A stretch of 33,649 nt of DNA from Betaproteobacteria bacterium (GCA_947486575.1 CANKUB010000045.1:1-33649); one strand, 5' to 3'; shown: positions 1 through 12,125, numbered from the stretch's first letter. Notes: generated by a model from the letters alone, not told the origin. Translations and numbers: made by a program.

Positions 1-37
1 ACAACAAAACCGCCTTCAATCAAAACCCTCAGGGAAT

Positions 38-723
38 TTGAAAAAATTCCACGTCACAAAAGCGCAACCAGCGCTGCATCGTCAAACCATACCCCGTCAA
101 CCATCACCTATCGTGCAAATCAAACCATCAAATTACTTGCTCGCGCTCAACCACTCAGACTTAAGGAAAACCACGACGAACATTATCAAGCGGCTACTTG
201 CGGTTCCGGTTATTACTTTCGGGTTGTTGGCAGGAGCGCCATCAGTCTACGCAACCCCAATTTCATGGACGCTTCAGGACGTGGCTCTCCAGGATGGCGG
301 CACGGCATCAGGGTCTTTTTCGTATGATTCCTCAACCAATACCTACGCGGGCTGGAACATATTCGTGTCCGCGAACGGGCCCCGGCCGGTTTACAACTAC
401 CTGCCTGGCGTGGATGGCGGTTTTGCGGGAAGCCCGACTGCATTCATGGTAGATTTTGTTGCATTCACGGCAGACCCAGCCTCTGGTCATATCTTCGTTT
501 AAGTTTTGAGAGTGCGTTGACAGATGCGGGAGGCACAACAAACCTGGCGCTTGGAGGGTTATCGTGCGATTGCAGCAACTGCGATTACTTAACCCCAATT
601 ATTTCGGGCTCTGTAACGTCAATGTCAGCGGTTCCTGAACCCGAAACCTATGCCATGATGCTCGCGGGCTTGGGTTTGCTGGGGTTTGCTGCACGCCGTA
701 GAAAACAAACGACAGCGGTCTGA
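38..723 (+). pseudogene. PEP-CTERM sorting-domain protein, frameshifted
   Basis: This is a secreted or surface protein of the PEP-CTERM class, whose C-terminal tag is processed by an exosortase in exopolysaccharide-producing Gram-negative bacteria. The first frame (38-502) carries a signal peptide ending near VYA followed by a beta-rich region typical of these proteins. The second frame (to 723) carries the sorting tag: a VPEP motif, a short hydrophobic helix and a terminal RRRK cluster. The two frames join if one base is restored near 488-492, giving a continuous segment reading HxLRLSFESALTDAGG, usual for this family. The start is also doubtful. TTG at 38 gives an odd 45-residue extension before the signal peptide. 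The best ribosome site (AAGGA, 163-167) faces an ACG codon at 173, perhaps a decayed ATG. I read it as a decaying gene; a sequencing error is the alternative for the frameshift. Confidence 0.75.
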
Positions 724-738
724 TCGCGCATTGCAATG

Positions 739-768
739 ACAACCCTCCACTGAGGCGGGGGGTTGTTT
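739..768 (+). terminator. Intrinsic terminator stem of the PEP-CTERM gene
   Basis: A perfect 10-bp stem (739-748 paired with 757-766, one G-T pair) with an 8-base loop lies 15 bases after the stop codon. It is followed by only TTT before the sequence turns into the intron-like GTGCG. The short T-run fits a terminator whose downstream U tract was displaced by insertion. Confidence 0.7.
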
Positions 769-1060
769 GTGCGCCAGGCAGAAGTGCACTCTTGCGGGTG
801 TAAGTCCCGCCACGAGTTGATCACAGCGAGTGAAGCGAAGCGCAACTGCACGAGGGCGACCGAGTGTGGGGAGGAAGCGTGGAGCGAAGCTGCGAGCCGA
901 TGGACAAGAACCGGATAAAAGGCACTGCCAAGCAGGGCGAGCGGGCGTGATGCCGCGAAGCTCTCGAGATCAAGGCCAAGCGGCGTAAATCCGGCGGTTG
1001 TGCCGCGAACGAGTGTGCCGGCACGCGGCGGGTTACGACGCAAAGAGCGCGTCTTTCGTG
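769..1060 (+). mobile_element. Group IIC-like intron, 5' fragment (truncated)
   Basis: The segment begins with GTGCG, the group II intron 5' consensus, directly after a terminator stem, which is the preferred insertion site of class C introns. The first 60 bases follow the domain I pattern of class C introns: a GGCA...GTGCA..TCT block, then a GGGTG..AAGTCCCG hairpin. GGACAAGAACCGGATAAAAG around 902-921 matches the later domain I GGA..AGAAC..ATA..AGG pattern. No intron-encoded reverse transcriptase is present and I could not find a domain V hairpin, so this is a 5' remnant. The 3' limit is uncertain (about 1000-1080), since the native carA promoter begins at 1115. The family call is by recognition, not by a covariance-model search. 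Confidence 0.6.
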
Positions 1061-1114
1061 AAATGTGCCGCCCGACGGATTTGTTGGGTGATCACGTAAC
1101 TCTCGCCATGCAAT

Positions 1115-1143
1115 TTGAAGCCCACCCCGCCTTCGCGTATAAT
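1115..1143 (+). promoter_or_regulatory. Sigma70-type promoter of carAB
   Basis: A -35 box TTGAAG (1115-1120) is separated by exactly 17 bases from a perfect -10 box TATAAT (1138-1143). Transcription would start near 1150, giving a leader of about 100 bases before carA. Confidence 0.75.
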
Positions 1144-1156
1144 GCGAACCTCAAGT

Positions 1157-1192
1157 AGCGGGACGGGCCTAAGTGTTTAGACCTGTCCCGCT
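1157..1192 (+). promoter_or_regulatory. carA leader hairpin, terminator-like (possible attenuator)
   Basis: An 11-bp GC-rich stem (1157-1167 with 1182-1192, one G-T pair) is topped, beyond one C-A mismatch, by a 4-bp stem and a GTGT loop. It is followed by TTG rather than a long U tract. It starts only a few bases after the predicted transcription start. A second 7-bp hairpin with loop TAAC lies at 1203-1220, before the AT-rich stretch and the carA ribosome site. The position suggests transcription attenuation or RNA stability control; no leader peptide was seen. Confidence 0.5.
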
Positions 1193-1251
1193 TTGCATAT
1201 CTAGCGCCCTAACGGGCGTTGAAAATATTTTAATAAAATCAGGAGGTTGCC

Positions 1252-2386
1252 GTGTCACCACGTACGCCCGCGATCCTCGTACTCAAGGACGGGACGGTAT
1301 TTCGTGGCACGTCTATTGGGGCTGACGGGCTGTCGGCTGGCGAGGTGGTTTTTAATACCGCCATGACCGGTTATCAGGAGATTCTTACTGACCCGTCGTA
1401 TTGCCGCCAGATTGTTACGCTGACTTATCCGCACATCGGTAACACGGGCGCTAACGAAGAAGACGTCGAGTCGGATCGCGTTTTTGCTGCCGGGCTGGTG
1501 ATTCGTGATTTGCCGTTGCTGGCGTCAAACTTTCGCATGAAGTGGACGCTGGATGAATACCTCAAGCGCGAAAACGTGGTGGCGATTGCAGATATTGATA
1601 CGCGCAAACTCACGCGCATTTTGCGTGACAAAGGTGCGCAGGAAGGCTGCATCATCGCGGGCGTGGTTGATGAAAAAGCGGCGCTGAAAGCGGCGCAGGA
1701 TTTCCCCGGTTTGAAGGGCATGGATTTGGCCAAGGTAGTGAGCTGCACACAAAACTACGCTTGGGATGAAACCGTTTGGACACTGGGCAAAGGCTACGGC
1801 AAACTCACTGACGCGAAATTCCATGTTGTCGCTTACGATTTTGGTGTTAAGCGCAATATTCTGCGCATGCTCGCTGCACGAGGCTGCAAGCTCACTGTTG
1901 TGCCTGCGCAAACGTCTGCGCATGACGTGCTGGTACTGAAACCCGATGGCGTGTTTTTGTCCAACGGCCCCGGCGACCCGGAGCCTTGTGATTACGCGAT
2001 TGCGGCGATAAGTGAATTGCTGGATAAAAGCGTGCCGCTGTTTGGTATTTGTCTGGGCCATCAGTTAATGGGCCTCGCCAGTGGTGCGCAAACTATCAAA
2101 ATGAAATTCGGACATCACGGTGCGAATCACCCGGTGCAGGATCTGGATACCGGTCGCGTAATGATTACCAGCCAGAATCACGGCTTTGCGGTGGATGCAA
2201 AAACGCTGCCTGCGAATTGCCGCGTTACGCATGTGTCTTTGTTCGACGGTAGCCTGCAAGGTTTTGCGCGCACGGATAAACCGGCGTTTTGTTTTCAGGG
2301 GCATCCAGAGGCGAGTCCGGGGCCGCATGATGTGGCGTATTTATTTGATAAGTTTGTGAAAATGATGGAAGGCGTTCGTTCAAGCA

Positions 2387-2394
<8 letters not shown>
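1252..2394 (+). CDS. carA: Carbamoyl-phosphate synthase small subunit
   Basis: This is the glutaminase subunit of carbamoyl-phosphate synthase. It hydrolyses glutamine and passes ammonia to CarB for the carbamoyl phosphate used in pyrimidine and arginine synthesis. The 380-residue protein has the CPSase small-chain domain (about 1-150) and a class I glutamine amidotransferase domain (about 190-375). The nucleophile is Cys267 in LFGICLGHQ, with His351 and Glu353 in [10 protein letters not shown] completing the triad. The length is normal. The GTG start at 1252 is set by a perfect AGGAGG at 1241-1246, five bases upstream. The gene overlaps carB by 8 bases (ATGCCTAA), which favours translational coupling and equal subunit production. 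Confidence 0.97.
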
Positions 2395-5611
<3,217 letters not shown>

Positions 5612-5623
5612 GAGGGGGCAAAA

Positions 5624-6106
5624 ATGAGTTTGAGCAAAGTTCCATTAACCGTGCGTGGCGCAGACCGAATGCGCGTTGAACTGCATGATCTGAAAACCGT
5701 GCAGCGTCCGGCGATTATTGCGGCGATTGCCGAGGCGCGCGCACACGGTGATCTGTCGGAAAACGCCGAATATCACGCAGCCAAAGAGCGGCAGAGTTTT
5801 ATCGAGGGGCGCATCGCCGATCTCGATGGCAAAATTTCCAACGCAGAAATTATTGATCCCGCCAAGCTGGATGCCGATGGCCGTTGCGTATTTGGTGCAA
5901 CCGTGGCGCTGGAGGAGTTAGAGAAAGGTACTAAAGTTACCTACCAGATCGTCGGCGAAGATGAGGCCGATATCAAGCAGGGAAAAATCTCGATTGGCTC
6001 GCCAATTGCACGTGCGCTGATTGGAAAGTCAGCCGGTGACATTGCAGAGGTACAGGCACCGGGTGGCGTGCGGGAATACGAGATTCTGGATGTGTCGTAC
6101 GTGTAA
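5624..6106 (+). CDS. greA: Transcription elongation factor GreA
   Basis: GreA binds in the secondary channel of RNA polymerase and stimulates cleavage of backtracked transcripts. The 160-residue protein has the N-terminal coiled-coil hairpin (about 10-78). Its tip motif is [12 protein letters not shown], with the acidic residues Asp43 and Glu46 that help place the catalytic metal. The C-terminal FKBP-like domain (about 85-160) ends in [11 protein letters not shown]. Length is normal. The ATG has a purine-rich ribosome site (GGAGGGGG) about 5 bases upstream, in the 12-base gap after carB. The carAB-greA arrangement is common in betaproteobacteria. Confidence 0.96.
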   Translation: MSLSKVPLTVRGADRMRVELHDLKTVQRPAIIAAIAEARAHGDLSENAEYHAAKERQSFIEGRIADLDGKISNAEIIDPAKLDADGRCVFGATVALEELEKGTKVTYQIVGEDEADIKQGKISIGSPIARALIGKSAGDIAEVQAPGGVREYEILDVSYV

Positions 6107-6138
6107 ATAAGGTTTCGTACGAGCCTTTGCTCCGTGGT

Positions 6139-6498
6139 TCAACGGCCCTGAAAACTCCGCTTCGTACGCCGCTGCTTGTTGCGTGCTTTGGGCTTGTGCG
6201 TGGGCGCTGGCTTTGCGCCTGTTTCTGCCGGTTTCGGACGGTGCATTACCAGAACTTTGCCGATGTGCTGCACCAGGGTGGCATCCAGTGTTGTGCTGAT
6301 TTCGCCGAGTATAGTCAGGCGTGAAGCACGTTCATCACCGTGCACTCTTATCTTGATGAGTTCGTGACTTTTCAGATGCACGTCAATCTCAGTCAGTACG
6401 GCAGGTGTCAGGCCTGCATCGCCGATGATGACCACGGGTTCAAGATGATGTGCGGCCGCCTTGAGTGTGCGGCGTTGGGTTGGTGTGAGTTCGTTCAT
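6139..6498 (-). CDS. yhbY: YhbY-like CRM-domain RNA-binding protein
   Basis: This is a small RNA-binding protein of the CRM (YhbY) family, associated in E. coli with pre-50S ribosomal particles. Starting at MNELTPTQRR it is 119 residues. The CRM fold covers about 1-95 and includes the KAAAHHLEPVVIIGDAGLTP region with the GxxGLT loop, followed by IKIRVHGDER. The C-terminal 30 or so residues are rich in Lys, Arg and Pro, likely extra RNA contacts. An upstream in-frame start would add six residues, but the chosen start fits the family. The gene is convergent with greA (32-base gap, with a weak 7-bp stem at 6109-6127) and divergent from rlmE across 64 bases. Confidence 0.93.
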   Translation of the reverse strand: MNELTPTQRRTLKAAAHHLEPVVIIGDAGLTPAVLTEIDVHLKSHELIKIRVHGDERASRLTILGEISTTLDATLVQHIGKVLVMHRPKPAETGAKPAPTHKPKARNKQRRTKRSFQGR

Positions 6499-6562
6499 GC
6501 GTATAGTGTAAGGCATTTGACCGCAACGTAATGACTGTTCTCATGGTTGAAAGTGGCTGAAT

Positions 6563-7183
6563 ATGGTTAAGCGTACCCAAACCAGCAAAGCCTGGATGAT
6601 GCGGCATGTCAACGACCCCTACGTCAAACTGGCGACGGCGGAAGGCATGCGTTCGCGCGCGGCTTACAAGTTGCTGCAAATCAACGAAAAAGATCAACTG
6701 CTCAAATCCGGCATGGTGGTGGTGGATTTGGGCGCAACGCCCGGCGGCTGGTCGCAAGTGGCGGCGCGCATCGTCGGGCCTGCTGGACGCGTAATCGCCA
6801 TTGATTTACTGGAAATGACAGGCTTGCCTGGCGTTAGGTTTCTTCAGGCCGACTTCTCGGAAGATGCAGGGCTGGCCGCGCTGGAGCGAGAGTTGGCAGG
6901 CAAGCGCGTAGACCTTGTGCTTTCGGACATGGCACCCAATATCAGCGGTATCGCCTTGGCGGATCAGGCCAAGTTGATCGGTTTGGTGGAAATGGCGCTG
7001 GATTTTGCGGCTAAGCATCTGAATAAAAAAGGAAATTTTCTGGTGAAAGTGTTTCAGGGTGCGGGCTTTGATGAATTTGTCACGGCCATGCGCAGCGTGT
7101 TTGTGCAGGTGCAAACGCGCAAGCCGGATGCGTCACGCAAAGGCTCGCGTGAAGTTTATTTGCTGGGCAAGGGTTTGAAGTGA
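6563..7183 (+). CDS. rlmE: 23S rRNA 2'-O-ribose U2552 methyltransferase RlmE
   Basis: RlmE (FtsJ/RrmJ) methylates the 2'-OH of U2552 in the A loop of 23S rRNA late in 50S assembly, using S-adenosylmethionine. The 206-residue protein is a single Rossmann-fold methyltransferase. The SAM-binding motif is VVDLGATPGGWSQVA (about 53-67). The catalytic K-D-K-E tetrad is Lys36 (SRAAYKL), Asp122 (LSDMAPN), Lys162 (FLVKVFQ) and Glu197 (SREVYLL), each two less than the E. coli numbering. The ribosome site is weak. It sits between yhbY and ftsH as in many proteobacteria. Confidence 0.97.
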   Translation: MVKRTQTSKAWMMRHVNDPYVKLATAEGMRSRAAYKLLQINEKDQLLKSGMVVVDLGATPGGWSQVAARIVGPAGRVIAIDLLEMTGLPGVRFLQADFSEDAGLAALERELAGKRVDLVLSDMAPNISGIALADQAKLIGLVEMALDFAAKHLNKKGNFLVKVFQGAGFDEFVTAMRSVFVQVQTRKPDASRKGSREVYLLGKGLK

Positions 7184-7388
7184 AGTCGTGGCGTAACTTG
7201 CGTGTGAATAAGTGGTCAAAAGCCGGTAATAGTGCGCACATTGGGTCTGTATTCCGTGCTGCGCCACTGGCAGAAAACGTTTAGAATTGAAACACCTACG
7301 TAATATTGCTACAGAAGTTTTTTCAATTTGCTTTATTAACCGCCATGCATGATCAGAAAGCTGCACGTCAGTGCAGCGAGGAGCGCAT

Positions 7389-9278
7389 TTGAATAATCTC
7401 GTAAAAACGGTGGCGATCTGGCTGGTGATAGCCATCGTGCTGATGACGGTGTTCAATCAGGTCGGCACGCAGAAGACGACGCAAAAGCCGATGGAGTATT
7501 CCCAGTTCATTGACGAGGTGAAGCAGGGGCGTGTGGCCAAAGTCATGATCGAAGGCCGCGTGGTGCGCGGGGTAAAACAGACCGGCGAAAAATTTACCAC
7601 CTATGCGCCGTCGGACATCTGGCTGGTGAGCGATTTGCTGAAGGCCGGCGTGATCGTCGAGGCCAAGGCCGAAGAAGAACAAAGCTTCCTCACGCAGGTA
7701 TTTATTTCGTGGTTCCCGATGCTGCTGCTGATTGGCGTGTGGGTGTTTTTCATGCGGCAGATGCAGGGTGGCGGGCGCGGCGGCGCGTTCTCATTCGGCA
7801 AGAGCAAAGCGCGCATGCTCGACGAATCGAATAACACAGTAACTTTCGCTGACGTTGCAGGCTGCGAAGAGGCCAAGGAAGAAGTCGCTGAACTGGTTGA
7901 ATTTTTACGCGACCCATCAAAATTCCAGAAGCTCGGTGGACGTATTCCACGTGGCGTGTTGATGGTGGGTAGTCCTGGCACCGGAAAAACGTTGCTGGCG
8001 CGCGCCATTGCTGGCGAAGCGAAAGTGCCGTTCTTCTCGATTTCCGGTTCGGACTTTGTAGAGATGTTTGTTGGCGTAGGCGCGGCACGCGTGCGTGACA
8101 TGTTCGAGAACGCGAAAAAGCACGCGCCGTGTATTGTGTTCATCGACGAGATTGACGCAGTGGGCCGTCAACGCGGTGCGGGTTTGGGCGGCGGTAACGA
8201 CGAGCGCGAGCAAACGCTGAATCAATTGCTGGTCGAGATGGATGGTTTTGAGGCGAATGCGGGCGTGATCGTGATTGCGGCAACCAACCGGCCTGATGTG
8301 CTTGATCCGGCGCTGCTGCGTCCGGGCCGTTTTGACCGGCAAGTAGTGGTGCCACTGCCGGACATACGCGGGCGTGAACAGATTCTGCTGGTGCATATGC
8401 GCAAGGTGCCGATTGCGCCCGATGTCAAAGCAGAAATCATTGCGCGCGGTTCGCCGGGCATGTCGGGTGCTGATCTGGCGAATCTGGTGAACGAGGCGGC
8501 GCTGTTCGCCGCGCGTGGCAACAAGCGCTTGGTGGACATGGATGATTTCGAGCGTGCCAAAGACAAAATATTCATGGGCGCCGAACGCAAATCGATGGTG
8601 ATTACCGAGGAAGAAAAACGCGCCACGGCTTACCATGAGTCAGGGCACGCAATCGTTGGCGTATCGCTGCCGGGTATTGATCCGGTGCATAAAGTCACCA
8701 TCATCCCGCGCGGACGCGCACTGGGCCTGACGTGGGTGCTGCCGGAGCGCGATCGCATCAGCCAGTATAAAAATCAAATGCTGGCGCAGATCAGTTTTCT
8801 GTTCGGCGGGCGTATCGCCGAAGAGTTATTCGTGCATGACATCTCCACCGGTGCGTCGAACGACTTTGAACGCGCCACGCAACTGGCGCGCGATATGGTC
8901 ACGCGCTTTGGCATGTCCGATTCGATGGGGCCGATGGTCTACGGTGAGAATGAAGGCGAAGTGTTTCTGGGCCGCTCAGTGACCACAACCAAAAATATGT
9001 CTGAATCGACCCTGCAAAAAGTCGATATGGAAATTCGTCGTATCATCGATCAGCAATATGCGATTGCGCGCAAGATTCTTGAGGACAGCCGCGACAAAGT
9101 TGAAGCCATGACCAAAGCGTTGATGGAGTGGGAAACCATCGACGCGGATCAGATCAAAGACATCATGGAAGGCCGTGCGCCGCGTGCGCCCAAGCCGCTG
9201 CAAGCCGCTACGCCACCGGCGAGCGACAGTACCCCGCCCAGCACGACAGCACCCGCTGCGCCTGCGGCGGAGACGTAG
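7389..9278 (+). CDS. ftsH: ATP-dependent zinc metalloprotease FtsH
   Basis: FtsH is a hexameric inner-membrane AAA+ protease that extracts and degrades membrane proteins and short-lived regulators. I chose the TTG at 7389 because AGGAG lies at 7379-7383 and the protein then starts [13 protein letters not shown], the usual N terminus; a GTG at 7371 would add six residues and cover the ribosome site. The 629-residue form has membrane helices at about 6-23 and 103-122 around a periplasmic domain. It has Walker A GSPGTGKT (194-201, Ser where Pro is usual), Walker B VFIDEID (250-256), the SRH region near 299-317, the zinc site HESGH (416-420) and third ligand Asp492. The tail after about 597 is Pro/Ala/Thr-rich and probably disordered. 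Confidence 0.97.
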   Translation: MNNLVKTVAIWLVIAIVLMTVFNQVGTQKTTQKPMEYSQFIDEVKQGRVAKVMIEGRVVRGVKQTGEKFTTYAPSDIWLVSDLLKAGVIVEAKAEEEQSFLTQVFISWFPMLLLIGVWVFFMRQMQGGGRGGAFSFGKSKARMLDESNNTVTFADVAGCEEAKEEVAELVEFLRDPSKFQKLGGRIPRGVLMVGSPGTGKTLLARAIAGEAKVPFFSISGSDFVEMFVGVGAARVRDMFENAKKHAPCIVFIDEIDAVGRQRGAGLGGGNDEREQTLNQLLVEMDGFEANAGVIVIAATNRPDVLDPALLRPGRFDRQVVVPLPDIRGREQILLVHMRKVPIAPDVKAEIIARGSPGMSGADLANLVNEAALFAARGNKRLVDMDDFERAKDKIFMGAERKSMVITEEEKRATAYHESGHAIVGVSLPGIDPVHKVTIIPRGRALGLTWVLPERDRISQYKNQMLAQISFLFGGRIAEELFVHDISTGASNDFERATQLARDMVTRFGMSDSMGPMVYGENEGEVFLGRSVTTTKNMSESTLQKVDMEIRRIIDQQYAIARKILEDSRDKVEAMTKALMEWETIDADQIKDIMEGRAPRAPKPLQAATPPASDSTPPSTTAPAAPAAET

Positions 9279-9290
9279 GGCCGCCAAAGC

Positions 9291-9400
9291 GTGAGCGAAC
9301 AACAGGTGAAAAAGTGAACGGGTAAGCCTCTAAGGTGCTGTTTCCCGCTCACGTGTTCAGTAGTTCTGCTCCGCAGCAGGTGTTCCCTTGACCCGTTCAC
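9291..9400 (+). promoter_or_regulatory. Nested inverted repeats upstream of folP
   Basis: A perfect 10-bp inverted repeat (GTGAACGGGT 9314-9323, ACCCGTTCAC 9391-9400) ends one base before the folP ATG. A second, 8-bp pair (CGTGAGCG 9290-9297, CGCTCACG 9346-9353) overlaps it, so the two pairings are mutually exclusive in a pseudoknot-free fold. A small 5-bp hairpin lies at 9366-9379. No Shine-Dalgarno sequence is visible before folP, so folding could gate translation initiation. Function is inferred. Confidence 0.4.
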
Positions 9401-9401
9401 C

Positions 9402-10235
9402 ATGTATTTAACCTGTGGCAAATTCAAGCTGCCGTTGACCCGCCCATTGATCATGGGCGTGCTCAATGTCACGCCAGATTCGTTCTCGGATGGCGGAAGA
9501 TTTATTCAATTAAAACAATCACTTGTGCACGCGCACGCATTGATTGCCGAGGGCGCGGATATTCTCGATATTGGCGGTGAATCCACCCGCCCCGGCGCAG
9601 CCCCGGTCAGTCTGGATGAAGAACGGCGGCGTGTGTTGCCCGTGCTGGAAAGCCTTGCAGGCAGTACGGTAGCGCTTTCAATAGACACGCAAAAGCCAGA
9701 ACTCATGCGCGAGGCCGTCGCGGCGGGTGCTGCGATGGTAAATGATGTAAATGGCTTTCGTGCACCTGGCGCGTTTGAAGCGGTGGCGGACAGCAATGCC
9801 GCGATTTGCATCATGCACATGCAGAATGATCCGCGCAGCATGCAGCAGAATCCCGGTTATGATGATGTCACGCTGGAGGTGCGCGACTATCTCGCGGCAC
9901 GTATAAAGGCCGCAGCAGCAGCGGGTATAACGGGTGAGCGTATCGTGATTGATCCGGGATTCGGCTTTGGCAAAACGCTGGAACATAACCTCAAGTTACT
10001 GCGGGAGTTATGCTATTTCAGCGCGTTGGGCTGCGCGCTGCTGGCGGGGCTTTCGCGTAAAGCCATGCTGGGGAAAATAACCGGTCGCGAACGCGATCAG
10101 CGATTACACGCCAGTACAGCGGCCGCGTTGATTGCCGTGCAAAATGGCGCGAACATCGTGCGCGTTCACGATGTAGCGGCGACGCGGGATGTGTTGGCGG
10201 TATGGCACGCCGTGTCGCATGCAGCAGTTACCTAG
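9402..10235 (+). CDS. folP: Dihydropteroate synthase
   Basis: FolP joins p-aminobenzoate to 6-hydroxymethyl-7,8-dihydropterin diphosphate to make dihydropteroate in folate synthesis; it is the sulfonamide target. The 277-residue TIM barrel carries the first signature MGVLNVTPDSFSDGG (about 19-33) and the second, DILDIGGESTRPGA (about 54-67). It also has VIDPGFGFGK, the pterin/PABA-site loop GLSRKAMLG and the C-terminal RVHDV. Length is normal. The ATG at 9402 has no clear ribosome site and sits against a 10-bp inverted repeat. Placement between ftsH and glmM matches E. coli. Confidence 0.96.
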   Translation: MYLTCGKFKLPLTRPLIMGVLNVTPDSFSDGGRFIQLKQSLVHAHALIAEGADILDIGGESTRPGAAPVSLDEERRRVLPVLESLAGSTVALSIDTQKPELMREAVAAGAAMVNDVNGFRAPGAFEAVADSNAAICIMHMQNDPRSMQQNPGYDDVTLEVRDYLAARIKAAAAAGITGERIVIDPGFGFGKTLEHNLKLLRELCYFSALGCALLAGLSRKAMLGKITGRERDQRLHASTAAALIAVQNGANIVRVHDVAATRDVLAVWHAVSHAAVT

Positions 10236-10265
10236 CAACGATGCAACCTTGCGATTGAGAAAATG

Positions 10266-11612
10266 ATGAGCAGAAAATATTTCGGTACCGACGGTGTGCG
10301 TGGCAAGGTAGGCAAGGCGCCGATCACGCCGGATTTTGTTTTGCGTCTGGGTTATGCTGCAGGCAAAGTACTGGCTGCGCATCAGGCCGAAGGCGAGCGG
10401 CCTGCTGTGCTGATTGGCAAAGATACGCGGATTTCGGGTTACATGTGTGAATCTGCGCTTGAGGCCGGATTTACTGCGGCTGGCGTAGATGTGAAGCTGG
10501 TGGGGCCGATGCCGACACCGGCAGTAGCGTATCTCACCCGGGCGTTGCGTCTTGCCGCCGGTGTGGTGATCAGCGCATCGCACAATCCGTACGACGACAA
10601 CGGCATCAAGTTTTTCAGCGGTGACGGTGAAAAATTGCCGGATAGCGTTGAGGCCGCCATAGAGGCGCAGATCGACCGGCCGATGGTGTGCCAGACTTCA
10701 TCTAAGCTGGGCAAAGTACGCCGTATTGACGATGCGGCAGGTCGCTATATTGAATTCTGCAAAGGCACGTTCCCGACGAATCTCAATCTGCGCGGCTTGA
10801 AAATTGTAGTCGATTGCGCGCATGGCGCTGGTTATCACGTGGCACCACCGGTGTTTCACGAGTTGGGTGCAGAGGTTGTTGCCATTGGTGCCGCGCCTGA
10901 CGGCTTTAACATTAACGACAAGGTGGGCGCCACCAACCCGCAAGCGTTGCAAAAAGCGGTGATCGCCGAGAAGGCTGACCTCGGCATCGCACTGGATGGC
11001 GATGCCGACCGTCTGGTGATGGTGGATGCTGCGGGCAAGGCTTACGATGGCGATCAACTGCTCTATGTGATTGCGCGCGATGTGCAGCGGCGCGGCCTGT
11101 TGCGTGGCGGCGTGGTGGGCACGCAGATGAGCAATCTGGCGTTTGAACATGCGCTGGGCGCACTCGGTATTCCGTTCGAGCGCGCCAAGGTGGGCGACCG
11201 TTACGTGATTGAGATGATGCAGCAGCGTGGTTGGCGCCTGGGCGGTGAAAACTCCGGGCACATACTGTGCCTCGACCAGCATTCCACGGGAGACGGTATC
11301 GTAGCGGCCTTGCAGGTGCTGCGCGCGTTGCGCGAATCGCGGCTGACGCTCAAGCGGGCCTGCGCGCCAGTAGCGCTGTTTCCGCAGGTGATGATTAACG
11401 TGCCGGTCAAGTCGCGCGGTGATAAGGCAAACGATAACCGGGTGGCAAAAGTGCTGCTGCAAGCCGAGCGCGATCTTGCCGAAGACGGACGGGTGCTGTT
11501 GCGGCCTTCGGGCACAGAACCGGTTATCCGAGTAATGGTTGAAGCCCAGTCGCGCACTAAAGCCGAGCGCTGGGCCAAGGCGATTGCGAGCGCAGTGCAG
11601 GCAGCGCGGTAA
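10266..11612 (+). CDS. glmM: Phosphoglucosamine mutase
   Basis: GlmM converts glucosamine-6-phosphate to glucosamine-1-phosphate, feeding UDP-GlcNAc for peptidoglycan and lipopolysaccharide. There are two adjacent ATG codons (10263 and 10266); the second gives [13 protein letters not shown], the family's usual start, and 448 residues. The phosphorylated catalytic serine is Ser105 within [12 protein letters not shown]. The magnesium loop is ALDGDADRL (about 240), the sugar-binding motif GGENSGH follows, and the C-terminal phosphate-binding loop is [14 protein letters not shown]. All four alpha-D-phosphohexomutase domains are accounted for. It follows folP by about 30 bases with a weak ribosome site and is probably cotranscribed. 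Confidence 0.96.
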   Translation: MSRKYFGTDGVRGKVGKAPITPDFVLRLGYAAGKVLAAHQAEGERPAVLIGKDTRISGYMCESALEAGFTAAGVDVKLVGPMPTPAVAYLTRALRLAAGVVISASHNPYDDNGIKFFSGDGEKLPDSVEAAIEAQIDRPMVCQTSSKLGKVRRIDDAAGRYIEFCKGTFPTNLNLRGLKIVVDCAHGAGYHVAPPVFHELGAEVVAIGAAPDGFNINDKVGATNPQALQKAVIAEKADLGIALDGDADRLVMVDAAGKAYDGDQLLYVIARDVQRRGLLRGGVVGTQMSNLAFEHALGALGIPFERAKVGDRYVIEMMQQRGWRLGGENSGHILCLDQHSTGDGIVAALQVLRALRESRLTLKRACAPVALFPQVMINVPVKSRGDKANDNRVAKVLLQAERDLAEDGRVLLRPSGTEPVIRVMVEAQSRTKAERWAKAIASAVQAAR

Positions 11613-11633
11613 TTAAAAAAACAGGGAGCAGGT

Positions 11634-12125
11634 ATGCGCGAATCAAACATCAGGAACCTCGTAGCGGGATTGGTTTTAGCGGCAGGTGTGCTGGGTGGCT
11701 GTGAAGGCATTACCACCGGGACGGAAGTGGCGAATGCGCCGTTGCAGGCAGCAGAAAGCGGTGACAAAGGCGCTTACGCGCCGGTGAAATTTACTTTGAG
11801 CGCTGATATGAATCCGCTGGCGTTTAACTTACGCGCGGATTTTTCGCTGGATGCCACGGAATTCGGCAAATCGAATTCCTACCGCGCGGTGTTAACCCAG
11901 AACGGCGCCACGGTAGCTTCGCGCAATATCAACGTCAATCATCCGCAGAGTTCACCGCAGGGCGAGGCGCCACCACCTTCCGCATCGGTGCATACGCTGT
12001 TTTATGTTGATGTGCCCGGCAGTGGCGAGTATGAGTTGACCATCACCCCAACGAAGCCTGTGGTGATCACCCTGAAAGAGCCCAGAGTTGATGTGCGACG
12101 CAATGTGCAGCGCCCGCCGAAATAG
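11634..12125 (+). CDS. Putative lipoprotein, family not recognised
   Basis: I do not recognise this 163-residue protein. Its N terminus is a lipoprotein signal: a short positive start, a hydrophobic stretch (about 9-20) and a lipobox LGGC with acylated Cys23. Position +2 is Glu, so the Asp+2 retention signal is absent and outer-membrane sorting is possible. The mature part is hydrophilic, with beta-like stretches (VKFTLSADM, SGEYELTITP) and a proline-rich loop near 107-113. The C terminus is basic (RRNVQRPPK). A good ribosome site (GGGAGCAGG) precedes the ATG, 21 bases after glmM, so it may be the last gene of that operon. Function is unknown. Confidence 0.75.
   Translation: MRESNIRNLVAGLVLAAGVLGGCEGITTGTEVANAPLQAAESGDKGAYAPVKFTLSADMNPLAFNLRADFSLDATEFGKSNSYRAVLTQNGATVASRNINVNHPQSSPQGEAPPPSASVHTLFYVDVPGSGEYELTITPTKPVVITLKEPRVDVRRNVQRPPK

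Noticed and set aside
648-1043. Open frames on the minus strand across the intron-like region
   Set aside because: The sequence is better explained as structured intron RNA; no protein domain or ribosome site is visible.
1040-1114. Intron domain V/VI at the end of the intron-like fragment
   Set aside because: I looked for the AGC/GUU-type catalytic hairpin with a GAAA loop and found none that pairs properly.
6109-6127. Terminator between greA and yhbY
   Set aside because: The 7-bp stem contains G-T pairs and lacks a T-run on either strand; too weak to list as a terminator.
7287-7315. Possible ftsH promoter (TTGAAA, 17 bases, TACAGA)
   Set aside because: The -10 match is only 3/6, and no sigma32 heat-shock -10 (CCCCAT-type) is present, so no ftsH promoter could be supported.
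10698-11462. 254-codon minus-strand open frame opposite glmM
   Set aside because: Low-complexity His/Arg/Gln-rich translation typical of an antisense shadow; glmM motifs are complete on the plus strand.
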